A stretch of 64,000 nt of DNA, from positions 124,001 through 188,000 of the forward strand of contig NZ_FMCU01000013.1 in NCBI RefSeq assembly GCF_900091525.1, read 5' to 3'. The stretch is from Micromonospora matsumotoense (GTDB lineage Bacteria; Actinomycetota; Actinomycetes; Mycobacteriales; Micromonosporaceae). The notes below the pieces were generated by a model. The model ran no database searches and was not told where the DNA came from. It saw only the letters and a program-made list of their open reading frames with translations. Position 1 is the stretch's first letter. Each line of letters opens with the position of its first letter. The position numbers and the translations under genes were made by a program. Positions 27,343-36,500 of this stretch are shown in pieces.

Positions 27343-30058
27343 CCCCGGGCTCCTCGCCGTGCAACCACCAGGCGTCGCCGGTGTCGTCCCAGTCCGACGT
27401 GTCGACGATCTTCTCGACCGGTCGTACGATCGGCACCCGGTCGTCGTCCAGCGGCGGCGCCTCGGCACCGGCCCAGGTGGGTTCCTCCTCGTGGAGCAGT
27501 TCTGCGGCGTCCGGCCGACCGGCCCTGGCACGCTCCCCGGCCCTGGTCACGGCCCCGGTTCCAGCCCCAGCCACCGGCACCGGCACCGGCAGGGGCACCG
27601 AGTCCGGCACGCCGACGACCGCCGGTGCGGCGGACCAATCCTGCGCGTCCCCCACGACCAGCGCGGCGGCGTCAGGCCGCGGCGGGGCGTCCCGGTCCCG
27701 TCCGTCGGCGGCGGGCAGCCCCGGCAGCATCGGCATGACGGGACCAGATCCGGGCGTCGCGGCGCCACGGCCGGTGGGTGGGTCGACCGCAGGGGTGCCG
27801 AGGCCGACCCCGCCAGCGGCCGTGCCGGTGGACGACTCGGGACCGATCATCGGGTCGGGGCGGGTGGTCACCCAGTCTGCGGCGTCACCCTCGACCAGGC
27901 CGGCGGCGTCCGGACGCTCCGCGGGGTTGCTGCCGGCCGCCCCGGCCCCAGGGGCACCCGGGCTCCCCGGGATGGCCGGCAGGCCGGTGGCCGGCAGGCG
28001 CACGGGTCCCTCCCCGAGGCCGGCGCCCCCGGCAGTGGCGCCGCCGGGAGCATCCGGGGCGTCCACCCCGACAGTCGTCGGCGTCCAGTCCCCCAGGTCT
28101 CCTTCGACCAGGCCGGATGAGTCCGGCCGCTCCGGCGAAGAGCCGCCACCACCCAGTCCGGAACCAGGGGATCCGGGCATCCCCGGCATCGGCCCCTGAC
28201 CCGGCACACCCGGCGGCGAGCCACCACCCGGCGAATGGGCACCGGGGGGATCGATCCCGCCCGGCAGTTTCACCCCGCCGGGCAGACCACCACCGCCGGC
28301 GGCCGTACCGCCGGGTGCGAACGGGTCACCGATGTCGGAGCCGCCCGGCGTCCAGTCCTCCAGATCCCCTTCGACCAGGCCGGATGAGTCCGGCCGCTCC
28401 GGCGACGAGCCGCCACCACCCAGCCCGGAACCAGGGGATCCGGGCATCCCCGGCATCGGCCCCTGACCCGGCACACCCGGCGGCGAGCCACCACCCGGCG
28501 AATGGGCGCCGCCAGGCGGGTCGATGCCGCCCGGCGGTTCCACCCCGCCGGGCAGACCACCGCCACCCGGCACACCACCACCGGGGGGCAGACCACCGCC
28601 ACCGGGCAGGCCACCACCGGGGGGCAGATCCACCCCACCGGGCAGACCGCCCCCGCCCGGCAGACCACCACCGCCAGGCACACCACCACCGGGCGGCAGA
28701 CCACCGCCGCCAGGAAGACCGCCTCCGGGCAGCTCGACCCCACCTCCACCGGGGACCTGGCCGACCGGGGGCGGCTTTGCCCCGCCGTTGTTGCCGGGGC
28801 CCTGGTTGCCGGAGCCCGGAAGGTGCGGAATCGGCGGTGGGACGACCCCGCCGGGCGGCGCACCGCCGCCACCGGGAGTAGTCACCGGCGGGCCGTTGAC
28901 GGGCGGTGGGACGAGGCCGGGCAGGCCCCCTCCTCCCGGCAGGCCCCCTCCTCCCGGCGGGTCGGCGACGACCGGCGGTTCGACAGCGGACCCGCCTGGA
29001 CCGTTCACACCCGGCGGGTTGTTGTCGAGGCGGTTGGGCGGGCCGGAAACGGGTGGATCGTCGACGCCCGGCGACCCCGGCAGACCACCCACCGGCGGAT
29101 CGACGGGCGGACTCGTCGGCGGATCCAGCGGAGGTTCGTGCGGCGGCTGAGTCGGCGGCTCGGTGGGCGGGTCCGTCGGCGGGTCGTAGGGAGGCTGAGT
29201 CGGCGGCTCAGTCGGCGGCTCGGTGGGCGGCTCGGTGGGCGGCTCGGTCGGCGGCTCGGTGGGCGGCTCCGTCGGCGGCTCCGTCGGCGGCTCCGTCGGC
29301 GGATCGGTCCGCGGCTCGGTCGGCTTGGGCGGGTCCGTCGGCTTGTCGATACCGAGGGTGCCGTCGCCCTCGGGTGAGGTGACCTTCCCGACGGTCGCCG
29401 AGTACTGCTCCGCCAGCGTGAGCGCGACCTCCAGCATCTGGTTGGTCATCGGCCGGGCGAACCGGGTGGAGCTGATCGCGACGTTGCCACCGCTCGTCTT
29501 GCTGGTGTTGCCGTCGTCGTAGGCGATCTTCGCCCAGGCGACATCGAGGTAGTTCAGTTGTTCCTGCGCCCACTTGAGATAGCTCGCGTCCTTCATCAGC
29601 TGATGGGGCAGGGTCGCCGAGGACGGCATTCCCGGCCCGCCGAGCAGCCGCTCCGCCTGGTTGCCCAGGAACTCGCTGAAGTAGTCCATCTTGGCCAGGA
29701 ACGCCCGCGCCGCCTCGCCCTGCCAGGCCTTGTCCTCACCGGCGATCGCATGGGAGTGCAGGCTGACGAACGTCTCCAGCCAGTGCAGGGTGTTGTACGC
29801 CTGCTGGAACGCCGACGCCGCGTCGACCAGGCTCTCGTAGCTGATCAGCGAGTCGGCGTAGGTGTGTCCCGCCTCGCTCTCGATCGCCGACCCGCCGGTG
29901 ACAGATGCCTTGATCCGCCGCCATCCGGGCGGATCCATCTGCGCCCAGATCTCCAGGTCGTTGAGGGGCTCGGTGGGCACCGTCAACGGAGGGAAGGTGG
30001 CCCTGGGGTCCACGGAGCTTCCCCAGGTGTCCGCCGGGCCCGTCTGGGATTCTGGCAT
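27317..30058 (-). CDS. WXG-like Pro/Gly-rich putative type VII substrate, 913 residues
   Basis: The first 230 residues are helical with an AWQGEAARAFLAKM segment that contains a WxG turn, as in WXG100/PPE-like heads. After that come a run of DPPTEPPTEPP-type repeats (about 29100-29340 in DNA), a long Pro/Gly-rich region with many PGGGGLPGG units, and a C-terminal part in which the motif RPD(S/A)(S/A)xLVxGDxxDW recurs. There is no signal peptide. The combination of a helical WXG-like head with a long disordered tail resembles secreted PPE-like or structural type VII substrates. It lies between the 306-residue gene and eccC. Its tail composition makes it a likely cell-surface or matrix protein. 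Function is unknown. Confidence 0.75.
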   Translation of the reverse strand: MPESQTGPADTWGSSVDPRATFPPLTVPTEPLNDLEIWAQMDPPGWRRIKASVTGGSAIESEAGHTYADSLISYESLVDAASAFQQAYNTLHWLETFVSLHSHAIAGEDKAWQGEAARAFLAKMDYFSEFLGNQAERLLGGPGMPSSATLPHQLMKDASYLKWAQEQLNYLDVAWAKIAYDDGNTSKTSGGNVAISSTRFARPMTNQMLEVALTLAEQYSATVGKVTSPEGDGTLGIDKPTDPPKPTEPRTDPPTEPPTEPPTEPPTEPPTEPPTEPPTEPPTEPPTQPPYDPPTDPPTEPPTQPPHEPPLDPPTSPPVDPPVGGLPGSPGVDDPPVSGPPNRLDNNPPGVNGPGGSAVEPPVVADPPGGGGLPGGGGLPGLVPPPVNGPPVTTPGGGGAPPGGVVPPPIPHLPGSGNQGPGNNGGAKPPPVGQVPGGGGVELPGGGLPGGGGLPPGGGVPGGGGLPGGGGLPGGVDLPPGGGLPGGGGLPPGGGVPGGGGLPGGVEPPGGIDPPGGAHSPGGGSPPGVPGQGPMPGMPGSPGSGLGGGGSSPERPDSSGLVEGDLEDWTPGGSDIGDPFAPGGTAAGGGGLPGGVKLPGGIDPPGAHSPGGGSPPGVPGQGPMPGMPGSPGSGLGGGGSSPERPDSSGLVEGDLGDWTPTTVGVDAPDAPGGATAGGAGLGEGPVRLPATGLPAIPGSPGAPGAGAAGSNPAERPDAAGLVEGDAADWVTTRPDPMIGPESSTGTAAGGVGLGTPAVDPPTGRGAATPGSGPVMPMLPGLPAADGRDRDAPPRPDAAALVVGDAQDWSAAPAVVGVPDSVPLPVPVPVAGAGTGAVTRAGERARAGRPDAAELLHEEEPTWAGAEAPPLDDDRVPIVRPVEKIVDTSDWDDTGDAWWLHGEEPGDADRTTSA
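27471..28400. repeat. Five spaced copies of a short acidic motif in the 913-residue protein
   Basis: On the minus strand the motif RPD(S/A)(S/A)xLVxGDxxDW is encoded near 28350-28400, 28083-28135, 27869-27920, 27631-27683 and, in degenerate form, 27471-27520. The first two copies lie in near-identical flanks 267 bases apart (a GLGGGGSSPERPDSSGLVEG context), so that pair arose by recent duplication; the others are older. Each copy ends in an invariant tryptophan. Confidence 0.7.
29100..29340. repeat. Pro-Pro-Thr-Glu low-complexity repeat
   Basis: Tandem short units that encode PPTEPPTEPP on the minus strand, with imperfect DPPTQPPYDPP units at the downstream end. This is a coding low-complexity linker, typical of wall-spanning proteins, and not a noncoding array. 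Confidence 0.85.
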
Positions 30059-30133
30059 GCCTTATCCACCAACCTCTGTACGAGTACGAGAACACTGCCC
30101 GGTCCGGAGTCCCCAGGTCCGGCACTGCGAGGA

Positions 30134-31054
30134 CTACTTGGCGCCGCCGTCCGAACCCTTACCGCCGCCGGACTCGCCACCACCGGACTTGCCGCCGCCG
30201 CCCTCGGTGCCGACCTGGCCGTAGTCGTCGATGTCGCTGATCTGCCCCCACGGCTTGCCCATGGCCTTGGTGAACTCCTCCTTGGTCATGGCGTTGAACT
30301 CCTTGGTCTTCTTTTCGAGGTCCTTGCCGGTACGCAGGTTGTCGTCCTCGGTGTACTCGTAGGAGTCGGCCATCTTGAGCAGGCTCTCGCGTAGCGCGAA
30401 GAGCGTCTGGTGGACCTTCACCAGGAGACCCTGGGTGTCCCCGATCAGTCCCGTGTTGGTGCTGCCGTCGCCGCTGATCTTCTGCCGCATGACCTCGGCC
30501 CGGGCGAACTTGCCGGGAAGCACGTTCAGCTCGCCGAGCTTGTTGCTGACGTCGAGCATCATGCTGTTGCCCTTGCCGTCCGTACCGACGAGGGCACCGA
30601 TCGAGTTGGCGAAGTAGCGAATGGCCTCGGTGCTGACCTTCAGCGCACCGTTCTTGTTGTCGCCGCCGGTGTAGACCTTGACGTCCGGGGGGTTGATCTT
30701 CCCGTCGATGCCGGAGTAGTCGGTGCCACCGTATTTCTCCCAGGTGACATTCTCCTCCTTGGCGGAGTCCGCCTTGTAATCGTCGACGATCTTGTCCCAC
30801 TTGTCACGCGGGATCACCTCATCCGTGTACCAGTCGTAGGCGGCCTTCTCCTCGGCGCTGTAGTGGGACCAGTCCACCTTCTGCATCGAGTTGCTGTTAC
30901 TTTGGATCTCTGCCTGGACCTCGTCAATGACCGCCTGGATCCAGCCCTCCGGGTGTTTACCCGGAAAGCCCCCGATCTCGCCGGCGTTGAACTTGTCCAG
31001 AATGCCGGTCTGGTCGATAGCCTCATCGTTGGGATAGCTGTAATCGACGCCCAT
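30134..31054 (-). CDS. Hypothetical 306-residue putative type VII substrate
   Basis: I do not recognise a named family. The protein is hydrophilic and mostly helical. It has no signal peptide, and the C-terminal 20 residues are a Gly/Ser/Lys tail. The central part has VKVYTGGDN and a helix VSTEAIRYFANSIGALVG, and the late helices (LVKVHQTLFALRESLLKMADSYEYTEDD) end in a tyrosine- and acid-rich segment of the kind near WXG100 C-terminal signals. It has fewer Arg and more Lys/Asp codons than neighbours. ATG 31054 is preceded by AAAGG. It lies between the WXG100 pair and the 913-residue gene, which suggests it is secreted or is a substrate chaperone. Confidence 0.7.
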   Translation of the reverse strand: MGVDYSYPNDEAIDQTGILDKFNAGEIGGFPGKHPEGWIQAVIDEVQAEIQSNSNSMQKVDWSHYSAEEKAAYDWYTDEVIPRDKWDKIVDDYKADSAKEENVTWEKYGGTDYSGIDGKINPPDVKVYTGGDNKNGALKVSTEAIRYFANSIGALVGTDGKGNSMMLDVSNKLGELNVLPGKFARAEVMRQKISGDGSTNTGLIGDTQGLLVKVHQTLFALRESLLKMADSYEYTEDDNLRTGKDLEKKTKEFNAMTKEEFTKAMGKPWGQISDIDDYGQVGTEGGGGKSGGGESGGGKGSDGGAK

Positions 31055-31151
31055 CTTTGATCAACCTTTGCAGTGCGGCCGACTTCCAGGAAGTGGTGCC
31101 GGGCGGCCCGTCGGCTGCCGGGCGGCACCGGCCCGGCAGCCGACCGGCGGG

Positions 31152-31454
31152 TCAGCCGCCGCGAACGTCGTTCCAGATCCTGGTGTGCCGCTGCTCGGTC
31201 GTCCCGTAGTTGTCCGAGATCGCCAGCAGCGTGTTACGCGCCTGATCCAGGTGGACCGTCATCGCGGTGGCGGCTCTCCGCCACTCGATCTTGGCGTCGC
31301 GATAGGTGGTCTGCGCGTCACCGCTCCAGTCCTGGAGGCTGCTCTCGACGTTGCGCTCCATCTCGTCGAGCGCATCCGAGATACGCCCGTTGATCCGGCC
31401 CATGTCATAGAGGGTGGCGTCTGCCTGGTTGAAGTCGAACCGGTAGTTGGACAC
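31152..31454 (-). CDS. WXG100 protein, second of the pair
   Basis: This 100-residue protein is a typical WXG100: two helices joined at a WSG turn (SSLQDWSGDAQTTY) and a C-terminal YGTTEQR segment that fits the YxxxD/E export signal. It starts with GTG at 31454, with AGGA upstream. It would form a heterodimer with the product of 31500-31820 and be exported through EccC. Size and spacing (45 bases after the first WXG100 stop) fit an esx pair. Its partner also uses GTG. Confidence 0.92.
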   Translation of the reverse strand: MSNYRFDFNQADATLYDMGRINGRISDALDEMERNVESSLQDWSGDAQTTYRDAKIEWRRAATAMTVHLDQARNTLLAISDNYGTTEQRHTRIWNDVRGG

Positions 31455-31499
31455 CGTCAGGTCCTTTCTCGAGTGCGTTGGTCAGTGACCGGGAAAGGG

Positions 31500-31820
31500 T
31501 CAGACTCCGGGCAGTGCCGACGAGAACGCCTGGGCGGTCTGCGAGGCATCCTCCTCTGCGGCCCGGTAACCGGCGGTCGTTGCTCCCATGACGTCCATCA
31601 TGCGAAGCAACTGGTTGATGACCGTCTGGAAGGACGCCTCCCAGTTGTCCATCGCGTGGTTGAAGCTGTTGGAGGCGTCACCCCGCCAGCTCGCCTGCAA
31701 AGTCCTCATCTCACCGTTGACGGCACGCAGGTGGCCATTGAACTCGCCGGCCTTGCTGGCGAACTCCTTGGCCGCCGCCTCCATACCCGGTTCGGAAGTC
31801 TGGACCGTTGGCATGGTCAC
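31500..31820 (-). CDS. WXG100 protein, first of the pair
   Basis: This 106-residue WXG100 protein has the turn as WRG (LQASWRGDASNSFNHAM), two helices and the export signal AGYRAAEEDA near the C-terminus (YxxxE). A GTG at 31820 has AAGGAG seven bases upstream; the ATG at 31814 would be 13 bases away, so GTG is preferred. It is the first gene of the minus-strand type VII run and probably the main partner of the WXG100 encoded next. The divergent gap before it holds the promoter of the run. Confidence 0.92.
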   Translation of the reverse strand: MTMPTVQTSEPGMEAAAKEFASKAGEFNGHLRAVNGEMRTLQASWRGDASNSFNHAMDNWEASFQTVINQLLRMMDVMGATTAGYRAAEEDASQTAQAFSSALPGV

Positions 31821-32128
31821 AGCGGCTCTCCTTTCGTCGTAAGTCGAGGTGACGACGTCGAGTCTCGTGCGCTCGGCGTTCGCCGTACCGAGTGTTCACG
31901 GCGACCGGCCGTCTCCGGCAAGGCCGGCGGGGGGCGCATGTCCGAACGACGGGCAACTTTGCCTACTTCACCCCTGTCCGCCGTCCGACGCACCACACGC
32001 GAGGCCGTCCGGCAGCCCGTGCGGTAGGGAAGAGGCGCTGCACGTTCGTGCCCGTAAACCGAGGCGGCCCTTTCCGCGTACCCGGTCCCGGCCCTGTACT
32101 TGGGCGGCGCAGAAGGGAGCCGGTCGAC
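31821..32128. promoter_or_regulatory. Divergent promoter region between the two type VII operons
   Basis: A 308-base gap between the first WXG100 gene (minus) and the YbaB-like gene (plus) must hold promoters for both directions. I see the two ribosome-binding sequences (AAGGAG near 31828-31833 on the minus strand; AAGGGAG at 32113-32119 on the plus strand). I do not see convincing -35/-10 pairs or long inverted repeats. Confidence 0.55.
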
Positions 32129-32548
32129 ATGAGCTTCAACGACCGCATGGAGGAGCTGTTCGCGGAGTACGAACGTCAGCGCAACAGCGTGACGGAACTC
32201 CAGGAACGGATGAAAGAGGTCAGGGCGTCCGCCACCTCCCCCCGGCGTGAGGTGACGGTCACGGTCGGGCAGAACGGCGTGATCACCGACATCGCCTTCC
32301 CGACCAGCGCCTACCGACGGATGACCCCGCTCGCGCTGCAGACCAGCATCATGCAGACCTTCACGGAGGCGAAGGAGCAGGTCATGGTCCAGGCGGCGAA
32401 CCTGCTGGCACCGTTGTTACCCGAGGGGGTGGACGCGGCCAAGGTGGTCCGGGGCGAGGCCGGTGTCGACATGTTCCTGCCGCCGGAGGGGCCCCGGATC
32501 AACAGCAGCTTCCGCGAGATACTCGGCCCCCGACCGGAGCAGCCGTGA
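32129..32548 (+). CDS. YbaB/EbfC-like protein, first gene of the giant-protein operon
   Basis: This 139-residue protein has a coiled N-terminus (MEELFAEYERQRNSV...), a central beta part (REVTVTVGQNGVITDIAF) and a C-terminal helix, the YbaB/EbfC plan. It is longer than typical YbaB by a Gly/Pro-rich tail. ATG 32129 with AAGGGAG ten bases upstream is the start, although the frame is open from 31892. The stop overlaps the GTG of the next gene (GTGA). Such proteins are usual at the head of type VII toxin operons, where they may act as DNA-binding regulators or as chaperones for the WXG-like partner. Confidence 0.8.
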   Translation: MSFNDRMEELFAEYERQRNSVTELQERMKEVRASATSPRREVTVTVGQNGVITDIAFPTSAYRRMTPLALQTSIMQTFTEAKEQVMVQAANLLAPLLPEGVDAAKVVRGEAGVDMFLPPEGPRINSSFREILGPRPEQP

Positions 32549-33549
32549 GCCGGCCGTCGGGTTCCATCTGGGTCGACCCCGAAGGCGTCATCGAAGCTGG
32601 TGACTCGTACGCCAGGCACATCGCCCGCTACGACAGCTACCTTCGCCAGTTGTCCCACCTGCGGACGCAGTACGGCCCCGCGTGGGGCGACGACGACATC
32701 GGCAACCAGTTCAAGAAACAGTTCGACCAGACCATCGACGCCATCGAGGACACCATCCGCCGTGTCAAGGGTTCCCTGGAGTACGCGGCCGTCGGCCTCC
32801 GGCTCAGCGGCGAGGGGTACCGGCAGGCGGACGAGGAGGCCAACGAGGCCGGTCGTCAGATCAGCTCCGCGTTCGAAGAACTGCCCACCCAGTTCAGGTT
32901 GCGGCAGTCCACCGCCGGCGAAGACCCGCCGTTGCACGAGGCTGGTGTCGAAGTCGCTCGGCCGCTGCTCAAGCTGGGGAAAGCGTCATTGGAGGTCGGC
33001 GTGACCGTCGCCGGCCGGAACATCGACCCGAAGGCACCGCAGGGGCCCGGCGAACCGATGGAGGCCGCCCGGCTCTTCGCCGGTTCGGTCATCGAGAAGG
33101 AGCCAGCCCAACGGCCAGCCCAACGGATAGAGGCCGGCGTGCTCCACGCGGAACCGCTCATCGACAAGGAGCCGGCCCACTACGCGCAGCAGGCCGCGCT
33201 GGCGCCGATGGTGCCGGCCATCTCCTCGTTCCGCCACTACGGCACCGCAGGCGTTCTCATCGACGGCGATCCGATTCCCTCGGGTTACCAGTTGCAGACG
33301 CTGAGCACCTTCTCCGACGGCACCTCGCGCGCCGATGCCAACTACTACGACTCGATCGTCCCGCTGGGTGTACGGCACCGGGTCACCGGGCCCGACGGCC
33401 AGCCCGTCGACTCCGGCGGCGACCAGTTCTTTCTGGTCAAACCCAAGGAGGGACCTGCCCCGGATCCGACCTCATCCGCATACCGTCCACTGCTGATCAG
33501 CTTCCGTTCGGACGGCACCGCCGTGCCGCTGCTCACCGATCCCTCCTGA
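32545..33549 (+). CDS. WXG-like protein of 334 residues next to the giant toxin
   Basis: The first 110 residues are a WXG100-type helical hairpin: SYARHIARYDSYLRQLSHL, then the turn YGPAWGDDDIGNQF, then a second helix and an amphipathic third. The C-terminal 200 residues lack a recognisable fold; they include Glu-Pro-Ala-rich repeats (IEKEPAQRPAQRIE) and a beta-like end with HRVTGPDGQPVDSGGDQF. No signal peptide is visible. The GTG overlaps the previous stop and its own stop lies nine bases before the giant gene, so the three form one operon. It is probably a secretion partner that pairs with the WXG-like head of the giant. Confidence 0.75.
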   Translation: MSRPSGSIWVDPEGVIEAGDSYARHIARYDSYLRQLSHLRTQYGPAWGDDDIGNQFKKQFDQTIDAIEDTIRRVKGSLEYAAVGLRLSGEGYRQADEEANEAGRQISSAFEELPTQFRLRQSTAGEDPPLHEAGVEVARPLLKLGKASLEVGVTVAGRNIDPKAPQGPGEPMEAARLFAGSVIEKEPAQRPAQRIEAGVLHAEPLIDKEPAHYAQQAALAPMVPAISSFRHYGTAGVLIDGDPIPSGYQLQTLSTFSDGTSRADANYYDSIVPLGVRHRVTGPDGQPVDSGGDQFFLVKPKEGPAPDPTSSAYRPLLISFRSDGTAVPLLTDPS

Positions 33550-33558
33550 CATCCACCC

Positions 33559-36500
33559 ATGGGCGACTTCCACATTCCGAACGACCCGAACTGGCAGTGG
33601 GCGTACGACGCGATCCTTTACACCATCGGTGAGCAGTTTCCCAAGGGTGACCCGTCGGAGCTGGAGGCGCTCGGCGTCAAACTCGACCAGTTCGGGCGGA
33701 ACCTGCTCAGCGGGATGGCGGCGACCCAGTCGCTCGGCGCCGGGCTGCGGGGCAATCTCGACGGTCCCGCAGCCGACGCGTTCGCCCAGTTCCAGAAGTC
33801 GATCACCCACCCGATCCCGTCGGGTACCCGCAAGGCCCTGACCGCCGGATACATCGCGAACCTGGCCAACGAGAAGATCGACTACGGACAGGTCCAGATC
33901 GTGACCGCGGCGTTCACGATCGTCCTCAGCATCGCCTCGGCGATGGCGACCGGCTTCGGCGCCTCGCTCGTCCCGGCGTACCTGAGAATCGGCCAGAAGT
34001 GGGCGCAGGACCTCCTCAACGGGCTGCAGAGCGACCTCCTGCGGCTGAGCCTGCGCCTCGCGGCGGAAGCCGCCGGGGAAGCTGCGCAGGAGGGTGCCGA
34101 AAACGTCGCCGCCCAGGCCATCGTGATCGCCAAGGACAACAAGAGCGACGGCTTCGACTTCTCGGACTTCTTCCTCTCTGTCGGTGCGGGTGCCTGGATC
34201 GGCGGCGTCGCCGGTGGCGTACACCAGATCGGCGGCAAGTTCTTCCCCAAGTTCTCCGGCACCTCGCACGGCCAGGCCGGATCAGGGGTGATCGGCGAAC
34301 TGCTCGGCGAGTACACCTTCATGTTGATGCTTGGCGCAGGGGGGGAATTCAACCCGCTGGCCACCGCCGTGTCTTCCGCAGTGGGCAGCTACGCCGACCG
34401 GTACGCACAAGATCTCGGGGAGGCGCTCGGTGGCGGCTCCGGGAAACCCGACGCGTCCGACCTCCACGGACCCGGCAAGCTCAAGAATCTCGCCGCCGCC
34501 GGCACAGACGTCAACGGCTCCGGCCGACCTGGCGGCGGAGGGCTCCCGGGGGGCTCCGGTGCCGAAGGCCCGGCAGCACTCGCCGGCGGCGACAGGCCGC
34601 CGGCGCGGGCGGGCGGCCACGGTCCCCGGAACCCCGGCGGGACGGCGGGTACGGGTGACGTGGTCGCTGGCGGCCCGAACACGGAAGGCGGCAGACCGGG
34701 GCACGTTCCGGGGTCGGGTGCCGCCGACTCCGGGCGTACGCCGGAGTCGGACACCACGCCCATCCCGGGTGCGAACCAGGGGCTGCCGGGCCTCGACTCG
34801 CCTCCGGTCCGGTCCACGACCCCCGGCCCCGCGAGCCCGGTCGGCGCTCCTTCGAACGCCAACCAGCCAGAGGGCTCCGCCGGTTCGAGGACTCCGGACA
34901 GCATGGCGACACAGCGTCTGACCGTGCCGCCGCCAGCCCCGGTGGAGGCGCAGGAGCCGCCCCCGGTCGTCAACCAGCAGCCGGCCGCCGTCAACCCCAC
35001 CACGCAGCATCCGACCCCGCAGAGCGTTCCGCCGGCCACACCCGGCGACACCACCACCACACCTGGCGGCATGCCGGCCACGCCCGCCGGCACCCCAACC
35101 ACACCCGCTGGGCCCGCCGGCACCCCAACCACGCCCGCCGGCACCCCAACCACGCCGGCCACACCCGGCAGCACGCCAGCCACTCCCACCGTGCCCGCCG
35201 GCACCCCAACCACGCCCGCCGGCACGCCAGCCACACCCGCCGGTACGCCGACCCCGCCCGCCGGCACCCCAGCCGTGCCCGCCGACACGTCGGCGGGACC
35301 GGCACAACCCGGCGGCGTCTCCGCCGAGCCGACCCAGCCCCGCGGCACATCTGCCGAGATCGGCCAGCCCGGACCGATGCCCACCGACTCGGGTCAGCTG
35401 AGAGCTCCGGTGCGGGTGGAAACCCCGGCCGAGACGACCGGCAGCGGTGCCGGGCCGCTCTCGACCGGCCAGGTGGCCGGCACCACCGCGACCGAGCCGT
35501 CAGGCACGACGGAGACGACCACCACTCGGGGAGGCCCGTCGGCAACCGTCGGCCCGGTTCCGGACCCGACCGGCCGTGCGACGCCGACGCCAACGGAGGT
35601 GGGGTCCGACCCGGAGTCCGCTGGATCGGTACCGGTACCGGTGCTCCCGGCGAACCCGCTACAGGATCGTTCCCTCCCGGCTCAGCCTGCCGAGGCCGTC
35701 CGGGGCGCATCGTCGTCGGGCCCGGCGACGTCGGGCGCATCGTCGTCGGGCCCGGCGTCGACTGGGGTCGGCCGGCGAGAGCAGGTTCCGCCTCCGACCA
35801 CCGCGCAGAAGCCGCTTCCGCAAGCCGTCGCCGAGGCACCACCACCGCCCACACCTGAGGCGGCGACCACGGTGGACGGGCCAGGCGACGCGAGGGTGCC
35901 GGACCTCGCTGTCGACCGCGCCGAACGCATGACCCAGCCGGTGCCGTCGTCCCCCCGGCCCGGGCCGCCGCCGGCTCAGGTGCCGGGCCCGCCATCCGAT
36001 GGCGGGGGCGGCCGGCACTCGCTGGTTTCCGCCGCAGTTACGCCACCCGGCTCGGTGCCGACGCTGCGGGACGTACCGGTCGCGTTGGTCGCGAAGTCGA
36101 CGGCCGAGACGCCGACCGCCGGGGACCCGATCGACGTGACCACCGGCCGGATGATCTACGCCGAGACCGACCTCAGCCTGCCCGGCCTGGCCCTGGAGCG
36201 TACCCACCGCTCGGACTACCATTGGGGCCGCTCCTTCGGCCCCAGCTGGTCGTCCACCCTGGACCAGCGGGTCGTCACCGACGGCAGGCGGGTGTGGTTC
36301 CTGTCCGCCGACGGCTCGATTCTCACGTACCCCGTGCCCGCCGAAGGTGGCGAGGCGCTGCCGCTGCTCGGCCGCCCCGCTGCGCTGCGCCGACTGGCCG
36401 GGGGTGGCTGGTCGCTCACCCAGCAGGACACCGTCCTGCTGTTCGCCCCCGCCGGAGACGGCCGCGAGGCGGTCCTCTCCGATGTCGCCACGGCCCGCAC

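Noticed and set aside
29100..29340. Array of short regularly spaced repeats that could look like a CRISPR
   Set aside because: The repeats are in frame, encode Pro-Pro-Thr-Glu units of one protein, and have no unique spacers.
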